The notes below the pieces were generated by a model. The model made no database searches. It was not told the DNA's origin and saw nothing but the letters and a program-made list of their open reading frames with translations. 64,000 bases of DNA from NCBI GenBank assembly GCA_963693315.1, contig OY856188.1, forward strand, positions 201,025,686 through 201,089,685, read 5' to 3'. Positions 33,431-42,383 of the stretch are shown piece by piece. Position 1 is the stretch's first letter; every line of letters starts with the position of its first letter. Position numbers and translations under genes: made by a program. This DNA comes from Diogma glabrata. Taxonomy: Eukaryota > Arthropoda > Insecta > Diptera > Cylindrotomidae.

Positions 33431-33851
33431 AATTTTTTTTTTGAATTGAAGAGCTTTGCTTTATTTTTCTTTAATTCGTTTTTTACAATCCAATTTCTCT
33501 AAAGCTAAAGAAATATATTTTTTATAACAACTATACATTTAATGGTTCTCTTTGGAACACTCTAAATATTTGTTTTTAACTACAATGGTTTTTTTTGTCA
33601 TTTTATTATAATTCTATGTTAAATGATTTTTTTATTTATTTATAATTTAGTTTGCATTCGAAAAATTTTTTTAAAACGAATATCCTTTTTTTTGTTTTTT
33701 TTTATCTAAGCCTAATAACTATTAGCTAATTACATCTAATTCTATTCTAAATCATTGATTAATGTATCAATGAGTAAATTTAAATCAGCGAGAATAATTT
33801 TTACCAATATCTAATTTCTCTTTCTTTCTTCGTTTCCCTATCGTCATTTTC

Positions 33852-34532
33852 TTATTTCCACCAAATCGTTTTAGTATATTTTTGCAGATCTTTGATGTCT
33901 GCAACGGGTATGTTTATATCAAATTTTAACTGATCATTCGATATGTTTTCATAATATTGATATAATTTCGAGTCTGTTGTTCTTCTATTAATATGATAAA
34001 TTAATGGGATACAGTTATTCTTTTGTATTAAATTTTGTTGATCCAGATAAATGAAAGCATTTGGTGGTATATATCCATTTTCCACAGCTTTTATGTAATA
34101 CAACGGATTGGGATAATATAATTGGGATATTAATGCATTTTTAGTTACCTCCATTATATTATTAAAGTGTTTTCTGCAAATTTTTATTATAAAATTATCT
34201 ATTCTTCCTATTTCCCCATTTTGGTATATAAATTTGTTCGAGTAATAATGAAAATCCTTTGCTGGATTTCTCCATTTGTTAATGCAAGCTCTTATGATTT
34301 TTCTTTCAAATTTACGAAATTTTTCCATATTAGCACTAATATTAAACCATATGGGACAACCATATGTCAATATAGGTCTAATTAGAGTTCGATATGCTAT
34401 TAATTTTACTTTGTGTTTTAAAGATTTATTGTAGAACAACTTCTTACATGTCATAAAAGATTTTGGAGCTTTGTTCAGTTGTGTATTAATGTGATTAGTG
34501 TAATTCATTCTATGATTTGATTGGATGCCCAA
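33852..34532 (-). pseudogene. LINE RT thumb and C-terminal region
   Basis: The 226-residue stretch reads NYTNHINTQLNKA, LIAYRTLIRPILTYGCPIWF (the hallmark thumb motif 'yksxIRPxltYgxxvW') and FERKIIRACINKW, with a long C-terminal tail (KDLQKYTKTIWWK) that this LINE group uses after the RT. The start is artificial; the domain once continued from the RT palm upstream. It is open throughout, so this copy is not very old. Confidence 0.8.
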
Positions 34533-34770
34533 TAGTTTAACATTTCGTTTATGTGGGATATCATTACCATTTGGTGCCTTTATACTAAAGCTTCTCCAGT
34601 TTTTCCTTATATCCTGGTTACATTTTTCTAGACCAGGTCTAAAAAAATTGTTTCACTTTTACTTTCATTTATACTGAGCTTCCATGTAGATAAGAATTCT
34701 GTGGTTTTGTTAAACATATTTTGTAGCTCTTTTTGTATTTTGGTCGCATTGTTACCACTAGTATAGATTG

Positions 34771-35470
34771 TCATTGTATAGATTGATCATCTGCATATGC
34801 AATATCACTATTGGTTGGTTTTTGAAAAATTTCTTGATCAAATATGTCGCTTATGTATATGTTGAAAAACGTTGGAGCTAAAATGATTCCTTGTTTTAGT
34901 CTATTTTGTACTTTAAATATTTTATCTGACTTCGTGTCATTGCTTGTAACTAAAAATCTTTTGTCGTTTATTAGTTCGTAGATTATCTGTATAACGTTTT
35001 CTGGTATTCCATTAATGACCAGTTTATATATGAATGCATCTATCCACATCGTATCAAAGGCAGTTTTGGTATCAATTAGACAAGTCACTACACATTCTTT
35101 ATTATTTAATTTCCACATAATGACGTGATTTTGTTAATGGCATGTACTGTTGAGTGCTTTTTTCGAAACCCAAATTGACTTTCTGGAATAATTTTATAAT
35201 TGCCCAATATTTCATTTAGTTTTATTTGTATAATTTTCTCTAATATTTTGCTATGATTTGGTAGCATATTAAATTGGTCTATAACTCTGATAGTTTGTAG
35301 GATCTTTACCCTGTTTTATTACTGGAATGACTTTAGAAATTTTCCAACGTTGAGGCACATAATTATTATTTAGCATATTGTTATACAATCTGCAAGACAT
35401 TTTAATGATAATTTGGGGTAAATTTTTAATCATAATGTTTGGGATACCATCTATACCTGAGGAAACTTTA
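34771..35470 (-). pseudogene. LINE reverse transcriptase palm, broken
   Basis: At 34771-35118 the minus strand gives CLIDTKTAFDTMW (motif A, LIDxxxAFD), RLKQGIILAPTFFNIYISDI (motif B) and IAYADDQS (motif C, active site YADD). Further 5' (35140-35470) pieces such as VPQRWKISKVIPVIKQGKDP and PESQFGFRKKHSTVHA give the finger region. A frame break lies near 35118-35140 and stops occur upstream. Catalytic acidic residues are present. Confidence 0.82.
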
Positions 35471-35562
35471 TTATTAACTTTTTAAACAGGTAGGTAACTT
35501 CGCTTATAGACGTAAATAAATTCTGCTCTAAATTTTCTCCATCTGATTCATATATAGTACAT

Positions 35563-35681
35563 TTCGTAACAAGTGGAGAAAGTAAGTTATTTCAGCATTG
35601 GTGAAAGTTTGTACACGAGCGATAGCGAGTGCAAACAATTCACCAATTCTGAAATAACTTACTTTCTCCACGAGTTACGAA
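35563..35681. repeat. 119-bp hairpin of unit A
   Basis: The left arm ttcgtaac, gtggagaaagtaagttattt pairs with aaataacttactttctccac, gttacgaa. Inner arms attggtgaa and ttcaccaat continue the stem. The tip is CACGAGCGATAGCGAGTG. The same hairpin recurs at 36356-36474. Confidence 0.9.
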
Positions 35682-35703
35682 CAGTGCTTTTCATAATTTC
35701 TCT

Positions 35704-36093
35704 CTAAAAAGTAGTAACCAAGTCTTCTGGACTAAAAACTCTGGCCTTTTTCGGTTCATACCTATCGTTCTTTTTGCGAAGAAAAGATTTCAGCTTTTGA
35801 TATCCTTCGATTTTTATGTTTTGGTATAAATCAATAGTGCAGCGTAGCATAGACCAAATTGACCACAACGTGTTGGGGGCATACTTTTGTGATAACTCTT
35901 TAAAATAAACCAGTAAAACATTTTCCGACGGTGATTGAGCTTTTTTCTCTTTCATCCAAGAGCAAAACGTGTTGTATGTTGCTATATATTTGTCTCTAGA
36001 CTTGTCCGGTAGAAGCTCTAAATGAATATTTGCAGCAGCTTCACCAAATTCATTAGGTCCACCATCACTCAAGTCACTTGTAGGATCTTCCAT
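35704..36093 (-). CDS. Tyrosine-recombinase-type N-terminal (SAM-like) domain protein
   Basis: This is a 129-residue protein from ATG at 36093; an in-frame TTG at 36126 is a less likely start. It opens with an acidic stretch (MEDPTSDLSDGGPNEFGEAA), then LELLPDKSRDKYIATYNTFC, then NVLLVYFKELSQKYAPNTLW, SIWSMLRCTIDL and GYQKLKSFLRKKNDRYEPKK, ending ARVFSPEDLVTTF. This pattern fits the N-terminal core-binding domain of the Crypton/phage-integrase-like recombinases found in many animals. The catalytic domain (R...HxxR...Y) that should follow is missing, and the stop lies inside the left TIR. It could be a DNA-binding decoy or just a deletion product. The family assignment is from motif pattern only. 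Confidence 0.62.
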   Translation of the reverse strand: MEDPTSDLSDGGPNEFGEAAANIHLELLPDKSRDKYIATYNTFCSWMKEKKAQSPSENVLLVYFKELSQKYAPNTLWSIWSMLRCTIDLYQNIKIEGYQKLKSFLRKKNDRYEPKKARVFSPEDLVTTF

Positions 36094-36347
36094 TTGTGTT
36101 TTGTTTCTGTTTCTGCTCTGAATCAATTTACAAGGAAGTTGAACAATGAACTGAAATAGTTTGTTTGACAGGAATCACTCGCGTACTTTGATTTAAAAAA
36201 GAAAATTTGAGGCCAAAACTTCAGCAGTTACGATAAGTAATTGACAGCGGTTACGATATGAACTTATCTAAACTGCTTTGATATTGACAGCTTTCGCAAC
36301 GCTGGACAATTAAAGCAAAGTGTACTTTTTAGAGAGAAATTATGAAA

Positions 36348-36790
36348 TAGTACATTTCGTAACAAGTGGAGAAAGTAAGTTATTTCAGCATTGGTGAAAG
36401 TTTGTGCACGAGCGATAGCGAGTGCAAACAATTCACCGATTCTAAAATAACTTACTTTCTCCACGAGTTACGAACAGTGCTTTTCATAATTTTATTAGGT
36501 CCACCATCACTCAAGTCACTTGTAGGATCTTCCATTTGTGTTTTGTTTCTGTTTCTGCTCTGAATCAATTTACAAGGAAGTTGAACAATGAACTGAAATA
36601 GTTTGTTTGACAGGAATCACTCGCGTACTTTGATTTAAAAATAGAAAATTTGAGGCCAAAACTTCAGCAGTTACGATAAGTAATTGACAGCGGTTACGAT
36701 ATGAACTTATCTAAACTGCTTTGATATTGACAGCTTTCGCAACGCTGGACAATGAAAGCAAAGTGTACTTTTTAGAGAAAAATTATGAAA
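36348..36790. mobile_element. Hairpin/TIR element I, unit B (deleted copy)
   Basis: This head-to-tail repeat of unit A has the hairpin at 36356-36474 nearly identical to 35563-35681. It then jumps from about 36490 to the sequence equivalent to 36050, losing about 350 bp that hold most of the recombinase-like ORF. The right part (ttgaacaatgaactgaaata, ctcgcgtactttgattt, ttacgataagtaattgacag) and right TIR (about 36775-36790) match unit A with few differences. Confidence 0.82.
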
Positions 36791-36809
36791 AGTTAATTTA
36801 ATTAATTAG

Positions 36810-37210
36810 CATGAAATTGGACATGGACATTTTTTAATTTGTTATAGCTTTTTTGAAATATTTTTGGAATTTTGAAAAAAGTTTGTATTTTTGATTTAAT
36901 AATTTTTGCAATATTTTTAGAATTTTGGAAAAAGTTTTAATTTTTGATTTTGTAAGAATTGTTGGAATATTTTTGGAATTTTGAAAAATTTAAAATTTTT
37001 GGTTTTATTATAATTTTTGGAATTTCGAAAAAAGTTTGATTTTGTTATAATTTTTGCAATATTTTTAGAATTTTTGAAAAAAGTTTGATTTTATTTAATT
37101 TTTACAATATTAACGCTAAATGGAGAGGTTTTTGAGTAATTTGCTGATTGTATCATAAATTTATTAATTATTGTGTCCTAAATTATGTTAATTTATGATC
37201 TGTTATGATT
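36810..37210 (+). repeat. Partial copy of the 'ACTTCGGTCTG' element
   Basis: It starts atgaaattggacatgg as in the 30990 region and has the same short units, then the 'aacgctaaatggagaggttt' and 'taaattatgttaatttatga' blocks found at 57760-57790 and 58530-58550. It lacks both ends and the minisatellite. Confidence 0.7.
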
Positions 37211-37329
37211 TTCCTTTTGCCTTTCATACTGCGTGTATGCTGTTACCGTCCGCTAGCTTGTTAAATGAGAGTAATTTGTTTGATAGGGCTATGACGTAAA
37301 ATCGTTGAAATTGCTTGTACTAAAGCCGA

Positions 37330-37415
37330 GCTCCATTTGACTGAAGCAACTGAAACAACTAAAAAATTGAATGCAATTGTTGTTTTTTTCAGTTTTTTCA
37401 GTCAAATCGAACGCA
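37330..37415. repeat. Short imperfect hairpin
   Basis: catttgactgaagcaactga near 37332 pairs imperfectly with ttttttcagtcaaatc near 37397; tgcaattgttgt lies in the middle. Possibly a tiny MITE. No target duplication was identified. Confidence 0.5.
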
Positions 37416-37510
37416 CCTTAAGTCAAATACGGTTTCAAATGAAAGATTGTGTCTCAATGGCCATTAACATTGTTAGCATAGAAATCGTTAAAATATATAT
37501 TTTAAGGTGC

Positions 37511-37764
37511 TTGTAAATGAGCAACTGTTTACGGCAATGTGTGGAAGGGCAATATTGCCCAAATTCAAAAACATTCCCGAAATTTTTTCCGTATTGCCCG
37601 GCTATATATTTGTATAGCTCGGCAATATTGCCGGTATTGCAACTAATGGCTGTTGATCTATTTTGATCGATCGAAAATATTAAACATTGCCCGGCAACTA
37701 TTTGTTGTTGTTTTTTTATTCAAATTGAGAATGTAGTTCGTTTTTAAGATTTGTAAATGAGCAA
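37511..37764. repeat. 240-bp insert between 14-bp direct repeats, with inner palindromes
   Basis: ttgtaaatgagcaa occurs at 37511-37524 and 37751-37764. The enclosed sequence contains GGGCAATATTGCCC (about 37547) and CGGCAATATTGCCG (about 37620) palindromes and ends just before hairpin/TIR element II. The direct repeats could be a target duplication of a small element or the edge of a larger unit. Confidence 0.55.
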
Positions 37765-37786
37765 ACAATAGTAGATTGTATATTAA

Positions 37787-37880
37787 GAGCAGAAAGTACT
37801 ACATTGCTGCTCGTGCATAAAAGGTTGAGGCGTAGCCGAAACCAGCAATCATGTCAGAGCAGCAATGTTACTTTCTGCTC
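37787..37880. repeat. 94-bp hairpin of element II
   Basis: The arms 37787-37812 and 37857-37880 are inverted copies with one or two mismatches. The loop contains a smaller inverted pair ggttgaggc and gccgaaacc. This is the same size class as the other hairpins. Confidence 0.85.
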
Positions 37881-38055
37881 AAAGTATACATACTATTTTT
37901 TTAACGACTGCCGACAAATTCGATCAAAATTGCCAAGGAGGCATTTATTTGTTGTTTAAAAAACGTATCGGACGTCAAGTTAAAATTTTAAATTAATAAA
38001 TCTAAAATTTATACAGAGTTTGTTTATATCTATTTTTAAATAAAAATAATTTAAA

Positions 38056-38433
38056 ATGAGCAGTAGTGATGAAAGTGATATAATTAGCACTTCACCACAT
38101 ATAGAAGAAGCAGCCAACCATTTAACTTTAGATCTGTTGCCTGAAAAATCTAAGGTCCGGTATGAAAAAGCTTACCTATTATTTATCAATTGGTGTTAGA
38201 ACAAAAAACCAGTAAATTTTTATTCTGAAGATGTGTTTTGGTATATTTTGGGTAACTATTGCAAACAAAAAAGTCTTCAGTTAAAATCAACATTCATCGT
38301 TAAAGAAAATTTGGATATTAATAAATATCCAAAATATATATCAGTATATATTTTTCAAGCTCTTGATAATGGTGTAACAACCGAAATTAATCGAGCAAAA
38401 ATATATATATACATATATATTTTGTTTAAATAA
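38056..38433 (+). pseudogene. Tyrosine-recombinase-type N-terminal domain, with stop
   Basis: From ATG at 38056 it reads MSSSDESD, then HIEEAANHLTLDLLPEKSKV, RYEKAYLLFINWC, then an in-frame TAG at 38197-38199. It continues in the same frame with NKKPVNFYSEDVFWYILGNY, LKSTFIVKENLDINKYPKYI and NGVTTEINRAKI. The blocks align in order with the ORF at 35704-36093 (LELLPDKSRDKYIATYNTFC; MLRCTIDLYQNIKIEGYQKL). A short stretch between the two halves is missing. The catalytic domain is absent. The stop and the deletion make it non-functional as it stands. Confidence 0.62.
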
Positions 38434-39004
38434 AAATAAAAATAAAACAATAATTATAATTTGTATTTATTGCGAAACTTAAAACAGGTAAAATAAAATA
38501 AAATATTTAAAATAATATTAAAATGTTTCGCCAAGTGCCTACAGCGTCTTCAATTATGTATATAAAATATAAAAGATTTATGCCTTTTTTAAAAAAGAAG
38601 CCCTATGGTTATAGAGCCAAAAAATCAAAAGTGTTTTGGGGAGAAGAAATTAATAAGATTTAATAGTATGTCTTTGTCCATTATGTCTTTGGTTTTACTT
38701 GTGTTTTGTTTTTACTTTCCGTCCATGAGCAGAAAAAATTAAAAAATGCTCGCTTAACAGCAAAAGCTAACTTTCTGTTTTAAAATGATAGATAGAAAAC
38801 ATTATTTTCTATTACAGTCGTTAAAAAAATTATTTTCATATAAAAATTTGGCTTAATCAAATGGTTGGTAAAATAAAAGGTTTGAATTTGGGTATTGTTT
38901 TTGGTGTTTTAAAATAAGAAAAAAAGGATTTATGAAAGTTTTATATCAGATTTTTTATTGTTCAAAACTTTAAAGCGTTTTCCCCACAATTCACGTTTTC
39001 AAAG

Positions 39005-39223
39005 TCGGTGCCCCTCATAGCTTGAAAACTACTGCACCGATCCTTTTGAAGCCGATTTTTTCGCAAAAATCGCGTTTTTACCTTTAAAGTCTTCCAAAAA
39101 AGTGAAAAACTAAAATTTCAAAAAACCCTCCCAGCGTTACCTGGGGAAAATTATTATCTAACGAATGAACTTTGATTTTTTGATTTCGGATGATCCAGCA
39201 CCAAGTTATGAGGGGCACCGCAA
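39005..39223. mobile_element. 219-bp TIR element (MITE)
   Basis: The left end cggtgcccctcatagcttg and right end caagttatgaggggcaccg are inverted repeats with one mismatch. Inside are accgatccttttgaagccga and atttttgatttcgg-type partners. No ORF. A target duplication is not obvious (left aaagt, right caatt). Confidence 0.8.
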
Positions 39224-39451
39224 TTCTACTTTTTTCCGAGACACGTCCGAATAATTGCTGCCATTGCCGTGTTTTTTAATATTTCTTCCTGAAAATTTTA
39301 TACAATATTTTTCAAATGTCATACTTATATGTACTATTGGTTTAAATAAAGAGATTTTAGCTGTGTCGTCACAAAAAATTCACAAAAACATACCTTTTTT
39401 CGTACGAATTAACCCTACCCTGTAGAAACTCCTGTAGAAAAATATGTGTTT
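39224..39451. other. Receptor intron: nothing seen
   Basis: AT-rich stretch between the MITE and the tRNA-like sequence. Confidence 0.4.
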
Positions 39452-39533
39452 CGTGCCGGGATTCGATCTCACACTCAACAGAGACACCTGTTCAAAACGT
39501 GTGTGTCTTACATACTTAGCCACAGTGGCGATG
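39452..39533 (-). other. tRNA-like sequence (possible SINE head)
   Basis: On the minus strand the order is GCCACTGTGGCTAAGTATGT (A-box-like), AAGACACACACG, an anticodon-like TTTTGAA loop and GTGAGATCGAATCCCGGCAC (B-box-like GATCGAATCCC). The spacing suits a tRNA-derived polymerase III promoter. The acceptor stem does not pair well, so a functional tRNA is unlikely; a tRNA-derived SINE or pseudo-tRNA is the better reading. Confidence 0.5.
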
Positions 39534-40029
39534 ACGAACCATATTTTAATTTTCATGTTCAGATCTGTCTAAATGACACAAGAGGATTTGCAACCCCAAA
39601 ATTAGCTCAAAAAATTTCCTTGTAAGGTTAGAATGACCGTGTTGAGAATGAAAAGCTAAAGGACTTTTGATGATGAAGGACTACGCTTTCAAAAATAATC
39701 TAGAGCTTCTCAAAAATTCGAGTCTCTTTTAGGCCAGGGCAAGAGAAAAGTAGGTGGGTTCGAGAGTTTCTTATATTAAGTGGTTCTTCTTATGAAAATT
39801 TTAGAATTTTCATGATCTATAGACTAAAAAGGTTTAAAATAAATAATTTCTGTGTTCTTTGAGTTTTATATCTTTGCCTTGCAGTTAACACCGCCGCCTT
39901 ACCATTTAGGTTTGTTTAACAAATAACATGGGGGTTTCGGCATTGAATGATCCAGTTCCGGTTCTAGTCAAATTAATTGTGCTACTTTAGAGGAGCCAAT
40001 AACATTGACATGGATTAAAATTTTGGGTT
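39534..40029. other. Receptor intron: nothing seen
   Basis: No gene or repeat was recognised before the LINE fragment. Confidence 0.4.
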
Positions 40030-40420
40030 AGGGTATTACCTCACAAAAAACGAGGTGATTGACTTTACCAGGGAACAGAGGATCCCTGATATTGGCTCCA
40101 TCGCTCTGAAGGGGAGTGATCTTGTACTTGCAGATCAAGCAAAATACTTATAGGTACCGTGATGGATGTGAAACTGAGTTGAAAATCAAATATCAGAGAA
40201 AGAGCAAAAAAGCTACGGTAGTGTTATATACCCATGTAAAGAAATCATGGGGAAAAAGGGGTCTTGCACTGCACCTTTCCCAATGGCTTTACATCTCTGT
40301 GATCAGACCGATCTTAATGTACGGTGTGATGATATGGTGAACTGCACTGTCTAATACTACAACGCCAATTCGAACGAAAAGGTGTATTTTACATTTCTAC
40401 CCCTTAGTGTGCTATGTCAA
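40030..40420 (+). pseudogene. LINE reverse transcriptase C-terminal fragment
   Basis: Pieces across frames give LADQAKYL, GCETELKIKYQRKSKKATV, LYTHVKKSWGKRGLALHLS and WLYISVIRPILMYGVMIWWT. This matches the RT thumb region of R1/jockey-type LINEs ('QxKYLGVxLD', 'KKATxALyxcKxaxGkxWGL', 'xxYtaVVRPixxYGaxVWWxA'). Stops and frame breaks separate them. No poly-A or other part was found. Confidence 0.72.
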
Positions 40421-41120
40421 CAGATGGTATCCAAAACAAGCCTTTGAGTCAGCTAATTGGGAATAGGAAGCACTGGTTCTGGATTTATTTATTTCAAGTA
40501 CCTGATAAATTTCTTGTAATATTGTAGATTTAAAATTAAAATGCAATATTTAAAAATATACTTTTTACTGTTTATTTTTAATTTTATTTTATTAATAATA
40601 ATATAACCTTCCTTATAGTAACAATTACACCAATACATAAACAGCATAGAATCTTCCATTAAATTCACGTTAGAAAATGAAGAAAATAATACAATACACT
40701 ATTTGGATTAATCAATCAAAAATGTAGATTCAAAACACACATTCAAAATATTCCGAAAACCAACCCAAACGGATCAAACAATAAATATCAAATCACATCA
40801 TCCATACCAACATAAAATAGCTGCCTACAACCACATGATCAATAGATTGAACACTATACCAATGAATGCTGAAAATTATCAAGACGAGCTAAACAACATC
40901 AAATACATAGCCAGTAAAAACAGATATAAAAATGAAATGATTGACACATTAAATAGAAAATATTAACTTAGAGGTCTTTGTAAACGAAACAAAGATATCT
41001 AAAAAATTCTTAGGATGATTCTTGTATATAACGTTGATTTTCTTGGGTTATAGCCTTGTTTTAAAAATTTATAAATAATAACAAATTATTAATATAGATT
41101 AATAAATTTTATTATTATAA

Positions 41121-41166
41121 ATGTTTTTAACATGTTTCGACGTCATTTACAAAACGTCATCATCAG
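41121..41166 (-). ncRNA. Hammerhead-ribozyme-like motif (left arm)
   Basis: This is the minus-strand copy of the motif at 44142: CTGATGA (41160-41166), a GACG/CGTC stem and GAAAC (41134-41138). See the right-arm entry for its assessment. Confidence 0.4.
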
Positions 41167-41587
41167 AACTGAAATTCAATAAAATAAAATATACAATCTA
41201 GAAACATTGAATATAACAACAATAGCTTACCAAAAAAAAAAATAAATAGAAGTTAAAAAAAATGTTTTAAAAAAAAAGTTTAGTAAAACTAATTATCGAA
41301 AAAAAGTTCAACATACAGAAAACGAATCCTTTGTAATAATTGAAATAAAACAAAATAATAATCATAGAATACTAAATATGAATAAATCAAAAAAATATAA
41401 AATGTGATGATATACAATTTTGATAGACAGGTTGGTTTTACGTTATTATATGAAAGGTCAGCGAAAAAAGAAGAAATTTAATTAGATTTGTTGTATTGTT
41501 ATTGCAAAATAGTAAATTAGTATTATACTAAGTAACGATGAGAACATTAATTAAAACGTTTCATTAAAATAACTAAAAATTATTATT

Positions 41588-42334
41588 TTAAGACAATAAA
41601 TGATCATATGAATTTTTTAAATAATCAGAATCTGTTTGTTTATTAATCGAATTTTTTGATTTTTTTATGTAAATCATTTCTAAGATACTGCGTTTACGGA
41701 AGTTTGATTCTTTATGTAGAATTTTTACATTCGATAAGTTTATAGAATGATTATGATTATTAAGGTGACGTGAAAGAGCACTATGTGAAGAAATAACTTG
41801 AGCGTTAGGAGTAACATTACAATTTTGATATCTTGCGTCATGGGAATGTTGGTAAATCCTATTTTTAAGAAGTTGTTTTGTTTGTCCTGTATAATTGACA
41901 CCACAATCACAAGTTACTTGGTAAATTACGTTAGACTGTAATTCGATCGGATCTCTATCTTTTAATTTTGAAAAAATTATATCACCTAAATTAGAACAAG
42001 GTCTACCTACTGTTTTAATATTATAGTTTTGTAATAAATTTTTAATTTTACCGTGCAAATCTTTTATATATGGAACAGATACGAATTTAATGTTATTAAC
42101 AGGAGTGATTTCATTATTGATAGTTGTAACGTTATCTTGTTGATTAATATTATAATCTTGTTGTGACAATTTAAATTTAGTCTGTCTAATAGTTTTATTA
42201 ATAAGATGTATTGGATAGTTATTATGGAGTAGGGTTTTTGTTAAAAGATCGAAATTTTTTTGATGGAAAGTATCATTAGACAATTTTATAATTTTTTGTG
42301 TGAGAAGAGAAATAGTATTAATTTTGTATGAGAA
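41588..42334 (-). CDS. Penelope GIY-YIG endonuclease region, truncated inverted copy
   Basis: The minus-strand frame runs in from the A-rich junction and is homologous from FSYKINTISLL onward (about 247 residues to the stop). It includes VIYQVTCDCGVNYTGQTKQL (GIY-YIG-type core with CxC) and RIYQHSHDAR, then SALSRHLNNHNHS and ILEMIYIKKSKNS. It matches the C-terminal part of the + strand protein with no amino-acid difference seen. It has no RT and probably no own start; an ATG at the upper end (42425) leads through low-complexity sequence and is unlikely to be used. Confidence 0.85.
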   Translation of the reverse strand, partial: FSYKINTISLLTQKIIKLSNDTFHQKNFDLLTKTLLHNNYPIHLINKTIRQTKFKLSQQDYNINQQDNVTTINNEITPVNNIKFVSVPYIKDLHGKIKNLLQNYNIKTVGRPCSNLGDIIFSKLKDRDPIELQSNVIYQVTCDCGVNYTGQTKQLLKNRIYQHSHDARYQNCNVTPNAQVISSHSALSRHLNNHNHSINLSNVKILHKESNFRKRSILEMIYIKKSKNSINKQTDSDYLKNSYDHLLS

Positions 42335-42383
42335 TAAAAAAATAAAAAAAAATAAAAAAAAAAAAAAATAAAAAAATAAATAA

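Larger units (their letters stand above)
33431..35550 (-). mobile_element. 5'-truncated jockey/I-type LINE
   Basis: Minus strand: the RT palm starts near 35470 and runs to the C-terminal domain ending at 33852, then about 420 bp of AT-rich 3' UTR and a short poly-A (poly-T at 33431-33442 on +). No endonuclease is present. Frames are broken between the RT and the C-terminal piece. It sits inside a copy of the minisatellite-bearing repeat on its low side and against the hairpin/TIR unit on its high side. Confidence 0.8.
35553..36347 (-). mobile_element. Hairpin/TIR element I, unit A, with recombinase-like ORF
   Basis: The unit begins at tagtacatttcg and has a 119-bp hairpin (35563-35681). Its TIRs are 35688-35713 (ttttcataatttctctctaa) and 36323-36347 (reverse complement). 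Between the TIRs lies a minus-strand ORF (35704-36093). A second unit follows directly, head to tail, at 36348. Tandem head-to-tail units fit rolling or circular intermediates or unequal exchange. The ORF matches only the N-terminal part of Crypton-type tyrosine recombinases, so this is probably non-autonomous. Confidence 0.72.
37787..38830 (+). mobile_element. Hairpin/TIR element II with recombinase-like ORF
   Basis: A 94-bp hairpin (37787-37880; arms gagcagaaagt...attgctgctc and gagcagcaatg...ctttctgctc) is followed by a 16-bp TIR ATTTTTTTAACGACTG at 37895-37910. Its exact inverted copy is at 38815-38830. Between them is a damaged ORF similar to that in element I. A degenerate hairpin (about 38725-38785) sits just inside the right TIR. 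The sequence of hairpin and TIR is unrelated to element I, but the order hairpin-TIR-ORF-TIR is the same. Confidence 0.68.
41028..42334 (-). repeat. Left arm of the Penelope palindrome
   Basis: Its reverse complement matches 42971-44280, starting at ataacgttgattttcttggg and ending at attttgtatgagaa. It encodes a GIY-YIG domain identical in protein sequence to the right copy. At the centre side it is joined to an A-rich run (42335-42383). Confidence 0.93.
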
